Shown here: positions 7,659 through 16,126 of the stretch, in pieces | Numbering within the stretch: the stretch's first letter is position 1 | How the letters are laid out: every line of letters begins with the position of its first letter | Origin: Candidatus Pacearchaeota archaeon | GTDB taxonomy: Archaea; Nanobdellota; Nanobdellia; Pacearchaeales; GW2011-AR1 | Direction: 5' to 3' | Assembly (NCBI GenBank): GCA_017608305.1 | Contig: JAFCGC010000002.1 | Location: forward strand, 1-53,268 | DNA: 53,268 nt | Program-made: the position numbers and the translations under genes | Notes under the pieces: generated by a model | What the model was told of the DNA's origin: nothing | Seen by the model: the letters and a program-made list of their open reading frames with translations, nothing else | The model's database searches: none

Positions 7659-7729
7659 TTTCCCTGGGGTGTAAACCCCTACTCCATTTTCTGAAGAAAA
7701 TGTCGGATGGAAATTATTAAAAAGTATAT
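7625..7729 (+). repeat. 24-base direct repeat at the gatE 3' end
   Basis: The word GATGGAAATTATTAAAAAGT plus TATAT occurs inside the gatE 3' end (7625-7648) and again at 7706-7729, 81 bases later, just upstream of aspS. The second copy would read MEIIKKYI and a stop, like a second gatE terminus. Two small hairpins lie between (GGGGTGTAAACCCC near 7666-7679 and CATTTTCTGAAGAAAATG at 7684-7702 approximately), and these could act as terminators. The repeat looks like a remnant of recombination with a related gatE end. Confidence 0.7.
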
Positions 7730-7744
7730 TTAACTTTAAGAAAA

Positions 7745-9025
7745 ATGAAGAGGACTTATATTTCAGATTTGAAAAAAAGCGGTAAAGTAGGTTTGACTGG
7801 TTGGGTATTTGAGTATAGAGTATTGGCTAAAATGGCTTTTATTTTGTTAAGAGATTCTACAGGGGTTGTTCAGTGTATAACTAAAGAACCTAAAATAATT
7901 AAAAAAATTTCAGGGCTAACTTTAGAAAGTGTTGTTGGTGTTGAAGGTAAAATTAAAAAAGCTAAAGTTAAGGCAAGATATGCAAAACATGATATTGAAA
8001 TAGAAATTAATAAATTAGAAATAATGAATAAAGCTTCTAAGCTTCCGATTCATGTTAATGAGAAAACAGTAAAGAGTTCTCTTCCTTCTAGACTTGATTT
8101 TAGGAGTTTGGATATTAGAAAGCCAGAAATTAAAGCAGTGTTTAAAATTCAGTCTACAATTATCAATGCTTTTAGGGAATATTTTTATAGATTGAATTTT
8201 ATTGAGATGCAGCCTCCTGGAATAATTGCAACTTCAACAGAAGGAGGCACTGATTTGTTTGAAGTGAATTATTTTGATAAAAAAGCTTATTTGGCACAGA
8301 GTCCTCAGTTGTATAAACAATTAGCTGCAATTTCTTGGGAAAAAGTTTTTAGTACTAGTCCTGTTTGGAGAGCAGAAAAACATGATACATCTAAACACAT
8401 TAATGAGATAAGGCAAATGGATATTGAATGTGCTTTTAAAAATGATTTAGAAATTATGAAATATATGGAAGATGTTGTTAAATTTATTGCTAAAAAAGTG
8501 ATTAAAGAATGTTCTAGTGAATTGAGATTATTGAAAATTGATTTGAAAGTTCCTAAAACAAAATATTTAACATATAAAGAGGCAATTGATTTATTGGCTG
8601 GCAAAGGCCTTAAGATTGAGCAGGGTGATGATTTTGAACCTGAGGCTGAAAGAAAACTTTGTGAATTATTTCCTAACACAATTATTTTTACATATGAATG
8701 GCCTATTGAGTTGAAGCCATTTTATATTTGGCCAAAAGATGAAGTTTATGGTGTGAGTGGAGGATTTGATGCTGTTTATGGGAATATAGAGATTTGCTCT
8801 GGGGGTCAAAGAGTTCATATCCCTGATATGTTAACCAAACAAATTGAAAATAAAGGTCTTGATTCTAGTCATTTTAAATGGTATATTGATGCTTTTAGGC
8901 ATGGTGCACCTGTTCATGCTGGTTGGAGTATTGGTTTGGAAAGATTAACTCAAGCTATGTTGGGGTTAGATAATATTCGAGAAGCTACTTTGTTTCCGAG
9001 GGATAGGAAAAGGTTGACTCCTTAG
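7745..9025 (+). CDS. aspS: Aspartyl-tRNA synthetase, archaeal type
   Basis: Charges tRNA-Asp. The 426-residue class IIb enzyme has an N-terminal OB-fold anticodon-binding domain (about 1-100, GKVGLTGWVFEYRVLAKMAF), motif 1/2 region TEGGTDLFEVNYFDKKAYLA and SPVWRAEKHDTSKHINEIRQ, and motif 3 HAGWSIGLERLTQAMLG followed by the terminal LFPRDRKRLTP. Length is normal for archaeal AspRS. Since asnS is present, a discriminating enzyme is expected, but specificity cannot be decided by eye. It ends with TAG. Confidence 0.95.
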   Translation: MKRTYISDLKKSGKVGLTGWVFEYRVLAKMAFILLRDSTGVVQCITKEPKIIKKISGLTLESVVGVEGKIKKAKVKARYAKHDIEIEINKLEIMNKASKLPIHVNEKTVKSSLPSRLDFRSLDIRKPEIKAVFKIQSTIINAFREYFYRLNFIEMQPPGIIATSTEGGTDLFEVNYFDKKAYLAQSPQLYKQLAAISWEKVFSTSPVWRAEKHDTSKHINEIRQMDIECAFKNDLEIMKYMEDVVKFIAKKVIKECSSELRLLKIDLKVPKTKYLTYKEAIDLLAGKGLKIEQGDDFEPEAERKLCELFPNTIIFTYEWPIELKPFYIWPKDEVYGVSGGFDAVYGNIEICSGGQRVHIPDMLTKQIENKGLDSSHFKWYIDAFRHGAPVHAGWSIGLERLTQAMLGLDNIREATLFPRDRKRLTP

Positions 9026-9055
9026 ATTTTTAAATGATATTTTCTTTGTAAATTT

Positions 9056-9922
9056 ATGAAAAATTTGCATAAAGGAATACTTGAAATATCTTTTGCTGCA
9101 ATTTTGTTTGGTTTGATTCCAATAATTGTTAAATTTAGTTCCCTTGATATTTATAGTCTTTCACTAGGGAGAATTATTTTTGCTACATTGTTTTTGGCTT
9201 TTTGGATATTTTTTACAAAAACAAAAATTCAGTCTGTTAAGCAAAATAAAGGTTTATTTTTTTTATTTGGATTATTCCATGCACTTATTATTATTTGTTT
9301 TTTTATTTCAATAAAATTAATTAGCACTCCTATTGCAGTTTTGCTTCTTTATGCAGGAGCAATATATTTGGTTATTTTGTCTAAAATATTTTTGAAAGAA
9401 AAGATCGAAAAAATAACTATCTTTTCTCTTGTAATTTCTTTTGTTGGATTATTTTTGATATTTTATACTCCTGAATTGAAGAATAATTTGTTTGGATATC
9501 TTGCTGGTTTTTTTGCAGGATTATTTATGGCTTTTGTTTATTTAATTGGAAAGATTTTATCTAAAAAATATGACCCGATATCAATTACTTTTGTTCAAAA
9601 TCTTATAGCTCTTCCGTTGATGTTGCCATTATTGTTTTTAGCAGAATTTAGTGGAACCTTTTCAGGTTTCTTTACCTTAATCCTATTAGGAATTTTTTGT
9701 ACAGCAATCGCGTTTCTATTATTATACTCCGGAATGAAAAAAGTAAAAGGGCAGAAAGTTGGTATACTTTTACTTTTGGAAGTCCTCACCCCCCTTATAT
9801 TAGCATTTTGTTTATTTAATGAAATTCCTCTCCTTAGGGAAATTGTTGGGGGAATTTTGATTTTTATTGGATTTATTTTGCTCATTTTATTTTCAAAAAA
9901 TCCTGAGCAGTTGACTCCTTGA
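9056..9922 (+). CDS. EamA/DMT-superfamily transporter
   Basis: 288 residues with about ten hydrophobic helices arranged as two EamA repeats: ILEISFAAILFGLIPIIVKF at the start, and LAGFFAGLFMAFVYLIGKIL opening the second half. These proteins export metabolites or drugs across the cytoplasmic membrane; the substrate cannot be read from sequence. It starts 30 bases after aspS behind its own T-rich block. Confidence 0.85.
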   Translation: MKNLHKGILEISFAAILFGLIPIIVKFSSLDIYSLSLGRIIFATLFLAFWIFFTKTKIQSVKQNKGLFFLFGLFHALIIICFFISIKLISTPIAVLLLYAGAIYLVILSKIFLKEKIEKITIFSLVISFVGLFLIFYTPELKNNLFGYLAGFFAGLFMAFVYLIGKILSKKYDPISITFVQNLIALPLMLPLLFLAEFSGTFSGFFTLILLGIFCTAIAFLLLYSGMKKVKGQKVGILLLLEVLTPLILAFCLFNEIPLLREIVGGILIFIGFILLILFSKNPEQLTP

Positions 9923-9975
9923 TGTGTATTCTTTAACACTATAATTTATTTAAATATTTTTACTAATTGTTTTGT

Positions 9976-10230
9976 ATGGATTTAAAAGATAAAGATTATA
10001 CTGAAGCTGATTTAGAAGATTCTTTAAGAAGAGCTTTTGTTGAGGGGGGTGCTGATTTTATTTTTCTTGATGGACATTCTATAAGCAACTCTTTTTTGGC
10101 AAATGGGATTAATTTTGGTATTGAAAATAAGTGGGTATATTTTGATAGAGAAGGTGGAGATTCTCAATACACTACCTTTGAATACAGATTAACTGGGGAA
10201 GGAAAAAAACATTTTGGGTTGGCCCCGTAA
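9976..10230 (+). CDS. Hypothetical 84-residue acidic protein
   Basis: Starts at the ATG giving MDLKDKDYTEADLEDSLRRA (an upstream TTG is possible but less likely). It is soluble, with a helical N-terminus and a beta-like C-terminus (KWVYFDREGGDSQYTTFEYR). No family is recognised. A TATA-like ATTTATTTAAATA precedes it. Confidence 0.6.
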   Translation: MDLKDKDYTEADLEDSLRRAFVEGGADFIFLDGHSISNSFLANGINFGIENKWVYFDREGGDSQYTTFEYRLTGEGKKHFGLAP

Positions 10231-10261
10231 ACTTAATAAACTCTTTTTCTTTATTTTTACT

Positions 10262-10327
10262 ATGGATAAAGCTATTGGTCTTATGGATATGGGAATGCAT
10301 AGTTCTAGTGGAAATAGCAATAATTAA
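10262..10327 (+). CDS. Possible 21-residue small protein
   Basis: A short frame, MDKAIGLMDMGMHSSSGNSN plus one residue, sits between a hypothetical gene and asnS. It is preceded by the same TAATAAACTCTTTTTCTTT block that precedes gatE, at the same distance from the ATG. The methionine-rich N-terminus and Ser/Asn tail match nothing known. The promoter-like context is the only support, and it could instead be a non-coding leader. Confidence 0.3.
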   Translation: MDKAIGLMDMGMHSSSGNSNN

Positions 10328-10360
10328 AAATCCATTTTTCTTTTCTTAATATAAGGTAAA

Positions 10361-11659
10361 ATGTTAAAAAAATTTATATCAATTAGCGATGCAATACGTA
10401 AGGGACGAGGAAAAGTAGCTGTGCGTGGGTGGATTTATCGTGAGAGAGGTAGTGGTAAAATGAAGTTTGTGGTTCTTAGAGATGTTTCTGATATTATTCA
10501 AATTGTGATTAAAAGAGAGAAATTTGAAAAGCAGTGGAAAGATATTGATAAATTACAAGTTGAAGCTAGCCTTGAAATTGAAGGAACAATTAAACCAGAT
10601 AAAAGAGCCCCAACAGGTTATGAAATTGAAGCAGATAAAATTACAATTGTTGGAACTAGTGATGAATTTCCAATTCAAAAACATCTTAGTGAAGAATTGT
10701 TAGGAGATAGGCGTCATTTATGGTTGAGGAGTAGGAAGATGGTTGCAATTATGAAGATTAGATCAACTGTTATTGGAGCCTTACATGAGTATTTTAGATC
10801 AAAAGATTTTTATGAATTTCAAAGTCCAATTATTATTCCTGGTGGAGCTGAAGAAGGACCAACAATGTTTGAAATTGATTATTTTAAGAAAAAAATGTAT
10901 TTGTGCCAGACTTGGCAATTATATGCTGAAGCTGCAATGTATGGGTTGGAGAAAATTTATTGTGTTGCTCCTAGTTTTAGAGCTGAAAAATCTAAAACTT
11001 CAAGGCATTTAACAGAATATTGGCATACTGAAATGGAAGTTGCTTGGGCTGATTTAGATAAATTAATGGATTATGCAGAAGAAATGACAAAGTATGTCGT
11101 TAAAAAAGTTCTTGAAAAACATAAAAAAGAATTAGAATTTTTAGAAAGAGACTGGAAAAAATTAATTCCAACTACAAAAAAGAAATTTCCTAGAATAACT
11201 TATGATGAAGCTTTGAAAATTTTAAAACAAAAAAAGAAAATGAAAGTTGTTTGGGGTAAAGATCTTAGGACAATTGAAGAAGAAAAATTAATGGAAAAAT
11301 ATGATACCCCTGTTTTTGTTCATCATTATCCTAAAGAAGTTATGGCATTTTACAAACCTAGAGATAAAAAAAGCCCAAAAACAGCTAGATGTTTTGATAT
11401 GTTAGGTCCTGAAGCTCATGGGGAATTAATCGGGGGGAGTGAAAGAGATACAGATATTAAAGAGCTTAAAAAATCATTAAAAGCTAAAGGAGAAAAACTT
11501 GAAGATTATTCATATTATTTTGATATTCATAGTTATGGACCTGTTCCACACGGAGGATATGGTTTAGGTACAGAGAGGTTAATTAAGTGGATTTGTGGTT
11601 TAGATACTATTAAAGATGCAATTGGTTTTCCTAGGACAATGACGCGGATGAGGCCTTAG
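10361..11659 (+). CDS. asnS: Asparaginyl-tRNA synthetase
   Basis: Charges tRNA-Asn. The 432-residue class IIb enzyme has the OB-fold (GKVAVRGWIYRERGSGKMKF), the AsnRS-type motif 2 region SFRAEKSKTSRHLTEYWHTE and motif 3 [18 protein letters not shown] ending in [12 protein letters not shown]. Length is normal for archaeal AsnRS. It ends with TAG. A 112-base copy of its 3' end (9 mismatches by hand count) recurs at 12282-12393 in a chimeric mini-gene. Confidence 0.95.
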   Translation: MLKKFISISDAIRKGRGKVAVRGWIYRERGSGKMKFVVLRDVSDIIQIVIKREKFEKQWKDIDKLQVEASLEIEGTIKPDKRAPTGYEIEADKITIVGTSDEFPIQKHLSEELLGDRRHLWLRSRKMVAIMKIRSTVIGALHEYFRSKDFYEFQSPIIIPGGAEEGPTMFEIDYFKKKMYLCQTWQLYAEAAMYGLEKIYCVAPSFRAEKSKTSRHLTEYWHTEMEVAWADLDKLMDYAEEMTKYVVKKVLEKHKKELEFLERDWKKLIPTTKKKFPRITYDEALKILKQKKKMKVVWGKDLRTIEEEKLMEKYDTPVFVHHYPKEVMAFYKPRDKKSPKTARCFDMLGPEAHGELIGGSERDTDIKELKKSLKAKGEKLEDYSYYFDIHSYGPVPHGGYGLGTERLIKWICGLDTIKDAIGFPRTMTRMRP

Positions 11660-11722
11660 TTGTTACTTCTTTTAAGTAGTTAGGATAGAAAGATTTATAA
11701 AAGGAATTTGGGTTGGGATTTT

Positions 11723-12223
11723 ATGAAAAAAGTATATGAACCCAAGATACTCAAACCAGGAAATGTAATTTTAGCTAAAGTAGAAAATTTAAATCATTTG
11801 CTTAAAAGAAGAGATAGAGAAAGTGTGCAAAAAGTTAGAGATTTTTTAGCTGCGAAAGATATTGATACTTATCTTACTGGGGGTGTTATAGATTCGGCTA
11901 TTTTTTCTGGATCTAAACATTATGGGGATGTTGATCTTTTGGGAGTATTTAAAGAAGATAAAAAACCTGATTTTAATTCAATAAAAAAAGATTTAGGAAG
12001 TGGAGAATTTATTAGGATAAAAGGACTTGATTTTGTAGCATCGGATCTTCATAACCAGATAGCTTATTGTGGGTTTCCTGTTGATGCTAGGTATATTTTA
12101 TGTCCAGAAAATTATCTTGGGATTATAGAAAGAGCAAATATTGATTTAAGTTTTATCTCAGAAGAGAGATTTAATGCAGGAAATTATTTTACTGCTCGTC
12201 AATTTCCAAGTATTTACTCGTGA
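11723..12223 (+). CDS. Nucleotidyltransferase-fold protein (NTase X)
   Basis: 166 residues from the ATG at 11723. The segment YLTGGVIDSAIFSGSKHYGD followed by VDLLGVF is a nucleotidyltransferase-like G(G/S)...DxD motif with a downstream acidic strand. No C-terminal HEPN domain is evident. It lies between asnS and the chimeric mini-gene, in the position taken by two other nucleotidyltransferase genes further downstream. A TATTA/TTTATAAAA box is just upstream. The substrate is unknown. Confidence 0.6.
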   Translation: MKKVYEPKILKPGNVILAKVENLNHLLKRRDRESVQKVRDFLAAKDIDTYLTGGVIDSAIFSGSKHYGDVDLLGVFKEDKKPDFNSIKKDLGSGEFIRIKGLDFVASDLHNQIAYCGFPVDARYILCPENYLGIIERANIDLSFISEERFNAGNYFTARQFPSIYS

Positions 12224-12257
12224 GTAGTTTTATAAATTAGTTTTTCTTTTTTTTATC

Positions 12258-12395
12258 ATGAAAATATTAGTTATTGGAGATCCACACGGAGGATATGGTT
12301 TAGGTACAGAGAGATTAATTAAGTGGATATGTGGTTTAAGTACAATTAAAGATACGATTGGTTTTCCTAGGACAATGACAAGGATGAGGCCTTGA
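12258..12395 (+). pseudogene. Chimeric mini-gene: phosphoesterase start fused to AsnRS end
   Basis: A 45-codon open frame reads [11 protein letters not shown] (identical to the start of the metallophosphoesterase at 13745) and then [18 protein letters not shown] ... [12 protein letters not shown] (the AsnRS C-terminus) up to a TGA. Nucleotide identity is 29/32 with 13745-13776 and 103/112 with 11546-11657 by hand count. The joint falls in CCACACGG, shared by both sources. A good TATA box (TTTATAAA) precedes it, and it stops one base before the next gene's ATG, so it may still be translated and couple to that gene. Confidence 0.8.
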
Positions 12396-12396
12396 A

Positions 12397-13059
12397 ATGA
12401 AATCTACAAAAGAACATACTTGGAAAGAAATTGAAGATGTTCTTATTAAAGAACTTAAAAAAACAAAACATATTATGAGTTTTGGAACAATTGGTTCTTG
12501 TGACGTTGAAAAGGATATTGATTTAATTATCCCTAAGAAACCTAAATCAAGACCTGTTGATTTTTATAAAGAAATACATGGTTTATTTGATAAATTAAAT
12601 AATTTTTTGAAGAAAAAATATAATAAAAAATTAATTAGGTTTTCTCACTTTATTACTGAAAAGGAAGTTTTAAAAATTGGGAAATACCAGAAAGGAGATT
12701 TAGCATTACATACAATGCTTTATTTATCCTGGTTTGATATAAAAACAAATTGGACTTTAACAAATAATTTTGATGTCAGAAAATTTTTTGTAAAAAATTA
12801 TAAAATCTTTTTTGGAAATCTAAAAGACTTATTTAAAAAAGAGTTTCAACAAAAGGGAGAGTCTGATCTGGTTTTTAAGAAAATTGTAAATATGGATAGA
12901 ATAAACTCAAATTATCCCCTAGATTTTTTAATAGAATGTATGGATTTTCTTTATAATTACATATCAAAACATTATGGGACAAATAGGAAATTTAAATCAA
13001 AAAATAGAATGGAAGTCAGAGAAAATTTTTACAAAGTGTGTGATGAATTAGAAAAATGA
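12397..13059 (+). CDS. Nucleotidyltransferase-domain protein A
   Basis: 220 residues. An N-terminal nucleotidyltransferase motif is visible as MSFGTIGSCDVEKDIDLIIP (GS followed by DxD), then a long helical C-terminal region (about 90-220) that might be a HEPN-like or substrate-binding bundle. It starts one base after the chimeric mini-gene and overlaps the next gene by 4 bases. The adjoining paralog-like gene has the same layout. The target (nucleotide, tRNA or protein) is unknown. Confidence 0.65.
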   Translation: MKSTKEHTWKEIEDVLIKELKKTKHIMSFGTIGSCDVEKDIDLIIPKKPKSRPVDFYKEIHGLFDKLNNFLKKKYNKKLIRFSHFITEKEVLKIGKYQKGDLALHTMLYLSWFDIKTNWTLTNNFDVRKFFVKNYKIFFGNLKDLFKKEFQQKGESDLVFKKIVNMDRINSNYPLDFLIECMDFLYNYISKHYGTNRKFKSKNRMEVRENFYKVCDELEK

Positions 13060-13748
13060 AAATAAATGATGTTTTAAAGTTCTTTGTAAAAGAAAGTTCA
13101 GAAAAACTTAATTTGATGTCTATTATCCAATTTGGATCTTCCACTTATTCTAAAGATCCTCAAGATATTGATTTAATTTTCTTTTCTAATGATGATGTGT
13201 TTTCTTCAGGAGATTATGTTAAGCTTTTTAAATTAATAAAGAAATTCGAAAATAATTACGAAGATGTTGTGTTTGATATAGGTGCAGGAATTAGAATAAG
13301 GCAGGGCAAATACAAAATTTCTATAGTTCCTTTACAAAATTTTAGCTTGGAATTGGAATCTGATCCCTTTTTTGCTAACAATATTTTTAAAGATAAAGAT
13401 AAAAAAATTCTTTTTGGAAAAAATCCTTTTAGAAAAGAAATAAAATTGAATAACAAATTTATTGCTTCTAGGATTTTGCTCCAGATTAATTGGTCCTTAA
13501 GAGAGTGTTTAGATAATGAAACAAGGAATGAAGCTATTAATTTTATGTTTAAATCAGTGTTAAGATATATGCTCTCTAATGAGAAGGTTTCTAAAAAGGG
13601 TCATTTGATAAAAACTTTTATTAAAATTTATCCCAAGATTAAGCTTCCAAAAGATTCAAAAGAAATATTGAGTAAGAAAATATCTAAGGGAGATTTAAAA
13701 GATACTATTGATTTTGCCAATGAATGTGTTAATTTTTTAAGAAAATGA
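13056..13748 (+). CDS. Nucleotidyltransferase-domain protein B
   Basis: 230 residues. QFGSSTYSKDPQDIDLIFFS shows the GS...DxD active-site motif, with a later acidic strand FDIGAGIRI and SIVPL. The C-terminal half is helical. It shares architecture with the preceding gene and overlaps both neighbours by 4 bases, ATGA at each end, so nucleotidyltransferases A and B and the phosphoesterase are one translationally coupled unit. Confidence 0.65.
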   Translation: MKINDVLKFFVKESSEKLNLMSIIQFGSSTYSKDPQDIDLIFFSNDDVFSSGDYVKLFKLIKKFENNYEDVVFDIGAGIRIRQGKYKISIVPLQNFSLELESDPFFANNIFKDKDKKILFGKNPFRKEIKLNNKFIASRILLQINWSLRECLDNETRNEAINFMFKSVLRYMLSNEKVSKKGHLIKTFIKIYPKIKLPKDSKEILSKKISKGDLKDTIDFANECVNFLRK

Positions 13749-14521
13749 AAATTTTAGTTATTGGAGATCCGCATGGAAAACTGCCTAAAGGTTTAACACA
13801 GATTGTTAGAAAGAATAAGCCAGATATTCTAGTTGTTTTAGGTGACTTTGGAACTTCTAATAAAGTTAGAGAAATTTGTTTTGGAGAAAAAGAAGGAAAG
13901 ACCTATTCAAATAAAGAAAAGAGAAAAGCTTTAGACGGTCTTTATAACAGTACGCTTAAAGTTGTGAAGAATTTATCTGGTTATTGTTCAGTTTATGTTC
14001 TTTATGGAAATTTGGAGGCATTGCCAACTATATTATCAAAGAAAAAAACATTTGCAGAAGAATATAATTTGACTAGTAAATTGAATTCAATTAAGGACAT
14101 AAAGGTAATAGAAAATTCTTTTATTAAGGTAGAGGGAGTTAAAATAGGCTTTTTAGAATATTTTATTGATGATTGTTGGGTTAGAGAATTTAAGCCTGGA
14201 GATTATAAAAACAAATTAAAAAAAGCAAAAAAAGAAACAACAAAAGCTAAAAAAATTTTAAAGAGATTTGGTAAATTGGATATTTTGGTTTGTCATCAAC
14301 CTCCTTATGGATATTTAGATAAAGTTAATTTTAAAGGAGCTCCGAAAAATTGGCAAGGAAAACATGCTGGAAGTAAAGTTATCTTGAATTATATTAAAAA
14401 ATATCAACCAAAATATGTTTTATGTGGGCATATTCATGAGGCAAAGGGAAAAAAGAAAATAGGCAAAACAACAGTAATTAATGTTGGTGCTTATGGAGAT
14501 TATTTTATCATTAGCATATAA
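13745..14521 (+). CDS. Calcineurin-like metallophosphoesterase
   Basis: 258 residues with the dimetal phosphoesterase motif series: VIGDPHG, LVVLGDFG, LYGNLEALP (GN-L/E in place of GNHD/E), LVCHQPPYG and LCGHIHEAKG. It probably hydrolyses a phosphodiester or phosphomonoester, and the substrate is unknown. Coupled by ATGA overlap to the nucleotidyltransferase pair, it could reverse or process their product; this is inference. Its first 32 bases are duplicated at 12258-12289. Confidence 0.85.
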   Translation: MKILVIGDPHGKLPKGLTQIVRKNKPDILVVLGDFGTSNKVREICFGEKEGKTYSNKEKRKALDGLYNSTLKVVKNLSGYCSVYVLYGNLEALPTILSKKKTFAEEYNLTSKLNSIKDIKVIENSFIKVEGVKIGFLEYFIDDCWVREFKPGDYKNKLKKAKKETTKAKKILKRFGKLDILVCHQPPYGYLDKVNFKGAPKNWQGKHAGSKVILNYIKKYQPKYVLCGHIHEAKGKKKIGKTTVINVGAYGDYFIISI

Positions 14522-14580
14522 TATCCAAAGGATTTATTAATAGCTTTTATGATTTATTAATTAGAAGATAAGAAAATAAA

Positions 14581-14985
14581 ATGACTAAATTTATTGTTGC
14601 ATCAGGGCCTGTGATTATTGAAGAAGGAAAATTATTAGTTAATAAAGATAATAAAGATGATTTTTATAAAATTCCTGGAGGAACAGTTGAATCTGGAGAT
14701 GGTTTATATGAGGCATGTATAAGGGAAGTTAAAGAAGAGATTAACGGAGAGATTGAAATTATTAGGCCCTTGAATCCGATGATAATATACAAAAATCCTC
14801 AGACTAGTGAAGAAATGACAATTGTTTTGATCCATTATGAAGCTAAACTAAAAAACAAAAATGAAATTAAACCTATTGATCCTATTAAAGAAGTTCAATG
14901 GTTAGATATTGAAGAGATAAAAGCAGGTAAACATAAAGTCGCTCCAAATATTGAATTTTTAATTGAAAAAGGAGATATCCAATGA
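14581..14985 (+). CDS. Nudix hydrolase
   Basis: 134 residues with a complete Nudix box: GGTVESGDGLYEACIREVKE followed by EINGE, fitting GX5EX7REUXEEXGU. Nudix enzymes hydrolyse nucleoside diphosphates linked to another group. It starts a tightly packed run with the MBL-fold, SLOG-like and taw3 genes (overlaps or gaps of 1 base). The substrate is unknown. Confidence 0.9.
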   Translation: MTKFIVASGPVIIEEGKLLVNKDNKDDFYKIPGGTVESGDGLYEACIREVKEEINGEIEIIRPLNPMIIYKNPQTSEEMTIVLIHYEAKLKNKNEIKPIDPIKEVQWLDIEEIKAGKHKVAPNIEFLIEKGDIQ

Positions 14986-15647
14986 AAATAGGTGAAGTGG
15001 AAATAAAATGGTTAGGGCATGCAGGCTTTTTGATTAAGAATTCTAAAGTAATTTATGTTGATCCATATAATATTAGGGATGGGTCGGAAAAAGCTGATTT
15101 GATATTAATTACGCATAGCCATTATGACCATTGTAGTGTTGCAGATATTCAAAAAATTGTTAAAGAAGACACAAAAATAATTCTTACTGCTGACAGTCAG
15201 AGTAAAATAACTCGTTTTGATGTGCCTATTAAGATTGAGATAATTGAGACTGGACAAGAGATTGATTTGCATGATGTTAAGATAAGTGCTGTTCCTGCGT
15301 ATAATACTGATAAACATTTTCATCCTAAAGATGAAGCTTGGATAGGTTATTTGATTAAGATGAATAATGTGATAATTTATCACGCAGGCGATACAGATGT
15401 TATTCCTGAAATGCAAAAGCTTACAGGATATAAACAAGAAGGCACAGAGTTTGTTGCTTTACTTCCTGTTGGTGGAAGATATACAATGACTGCAGAAGAA
15501 GCAGCAGAAGCTGCTAAGATTATTAAGCCCAATATAGCAGTTCCAATGCATTATGGAAGTATTGCAGGTAGTGAAGATGATGCCAAAGAGTTTGTAGAAT
15601 TATGCGAAGAAGTCGGAATAAAAGCAAAAATTTTGGAGAAGGAGTGA
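14982..15647 (+). CDS. MBL-fold metal-dependent hydrolase (UPF0173-like)
   Basis: 221 residues with ITHSHYDHCSVADIQ (the HxHxDH metal motif), later YHAGDTDVIPEMQ and AVPMHYGSIAGSEDD. This resembles the UPF0173/UlaG-like group. The start overlaps the Nudix stop by 4 bases. Members hydrolyse phosphodiesters or lactones; the substrate here is not known. Confidence 0.88.
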   Translation: MKIGEVEIKWLGHAGFLIKNSKVIYVDPYNIRDGSEKADLILITHSHYDHCSVADIQKIVKEDTKIILTADSQSKITRFDVPIKIEIIETGQEIDLHDVKISAVPAYNTDKHFHPKDEAWIGYLIKMNNVIIYHAGDTDVIPEMQKLTGYKQEGTEFVALLPVGGRYTMTAEEAAEAAKIIKPNIAVPMHYGSIAGSEDDAKEFVELCEEVGIKAKILEKE

Positions 15648-15648
15648 A

Positions 15649-16125
15649 ATGAAAATTGGAGTTATTGGCCCTAGTGATTTTGAAGGAATTGACAAAGGAT
15701 TAGTTACTAAATTAGCAAAAATAGTAGCTAGTAAAGGACATGAAATTGTTATTGTTCCACATAAAGGATCTGTTTCTGAGTTTTTTGCTCAAGAATATTT
15801 ATCTAAAGGAGGAAAAAAAGTTTATTCAATTATTCCTTTGGATGATAAGGAGTTTGGTTATGATTGGGTTAATACTGAAATAGGGGAGCAAATTAGTTGT
15901 GGGGTATGGAGAAATCAACCTGAAAAATTAAATGAAGAATCTGATGTTTTATTGAGTATTGCTCATGCTGTTGGAGGCATGATTGAGATAGGATATTCAA
16001 AATGGTTTAAAAAAAAACCAGTTTATATTATAACAGATATTGATAATGATAGATTTCCTAAGAGAATTGAAAAAAAATTAGATTTAAAATATGTTTCTAT
16101 AGATGAATTTGAAAAATTAATTTAA
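15649..16125 (+). CDS. SLOG/LOG-like Rossmann-fold protein
   Basis: 158 residues starting MKIGVIGPSDFEGIDKGLVT, with a Rossmann glycine motif, and SIAHAVGGMIEIGYSKWFKK resembling the GG-T/E region of LOG/SLOG proteins. SLOG proteins bind or hydrolyse nucleotides. It starts two bases after the MBL gene and ends one base before taw3. Assignment is tentative. Confidence 0.5.
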   Translation: MKIGVIGPSDFEGIDKGLVTKLAKIVASKGHEIVIVPHKGSVSEFFAQEYLSKGGKKVYSIIPLDDKEFGYDWVNTEIGEQISCGVWRNQPEKLNEESDVLLSIAHAVGGMIEIGYSKWFKKKPVYIITDIDNDRFPKRIEKKLDLKYVSIDEFEKLI

Positions 16126-16126
16126 A

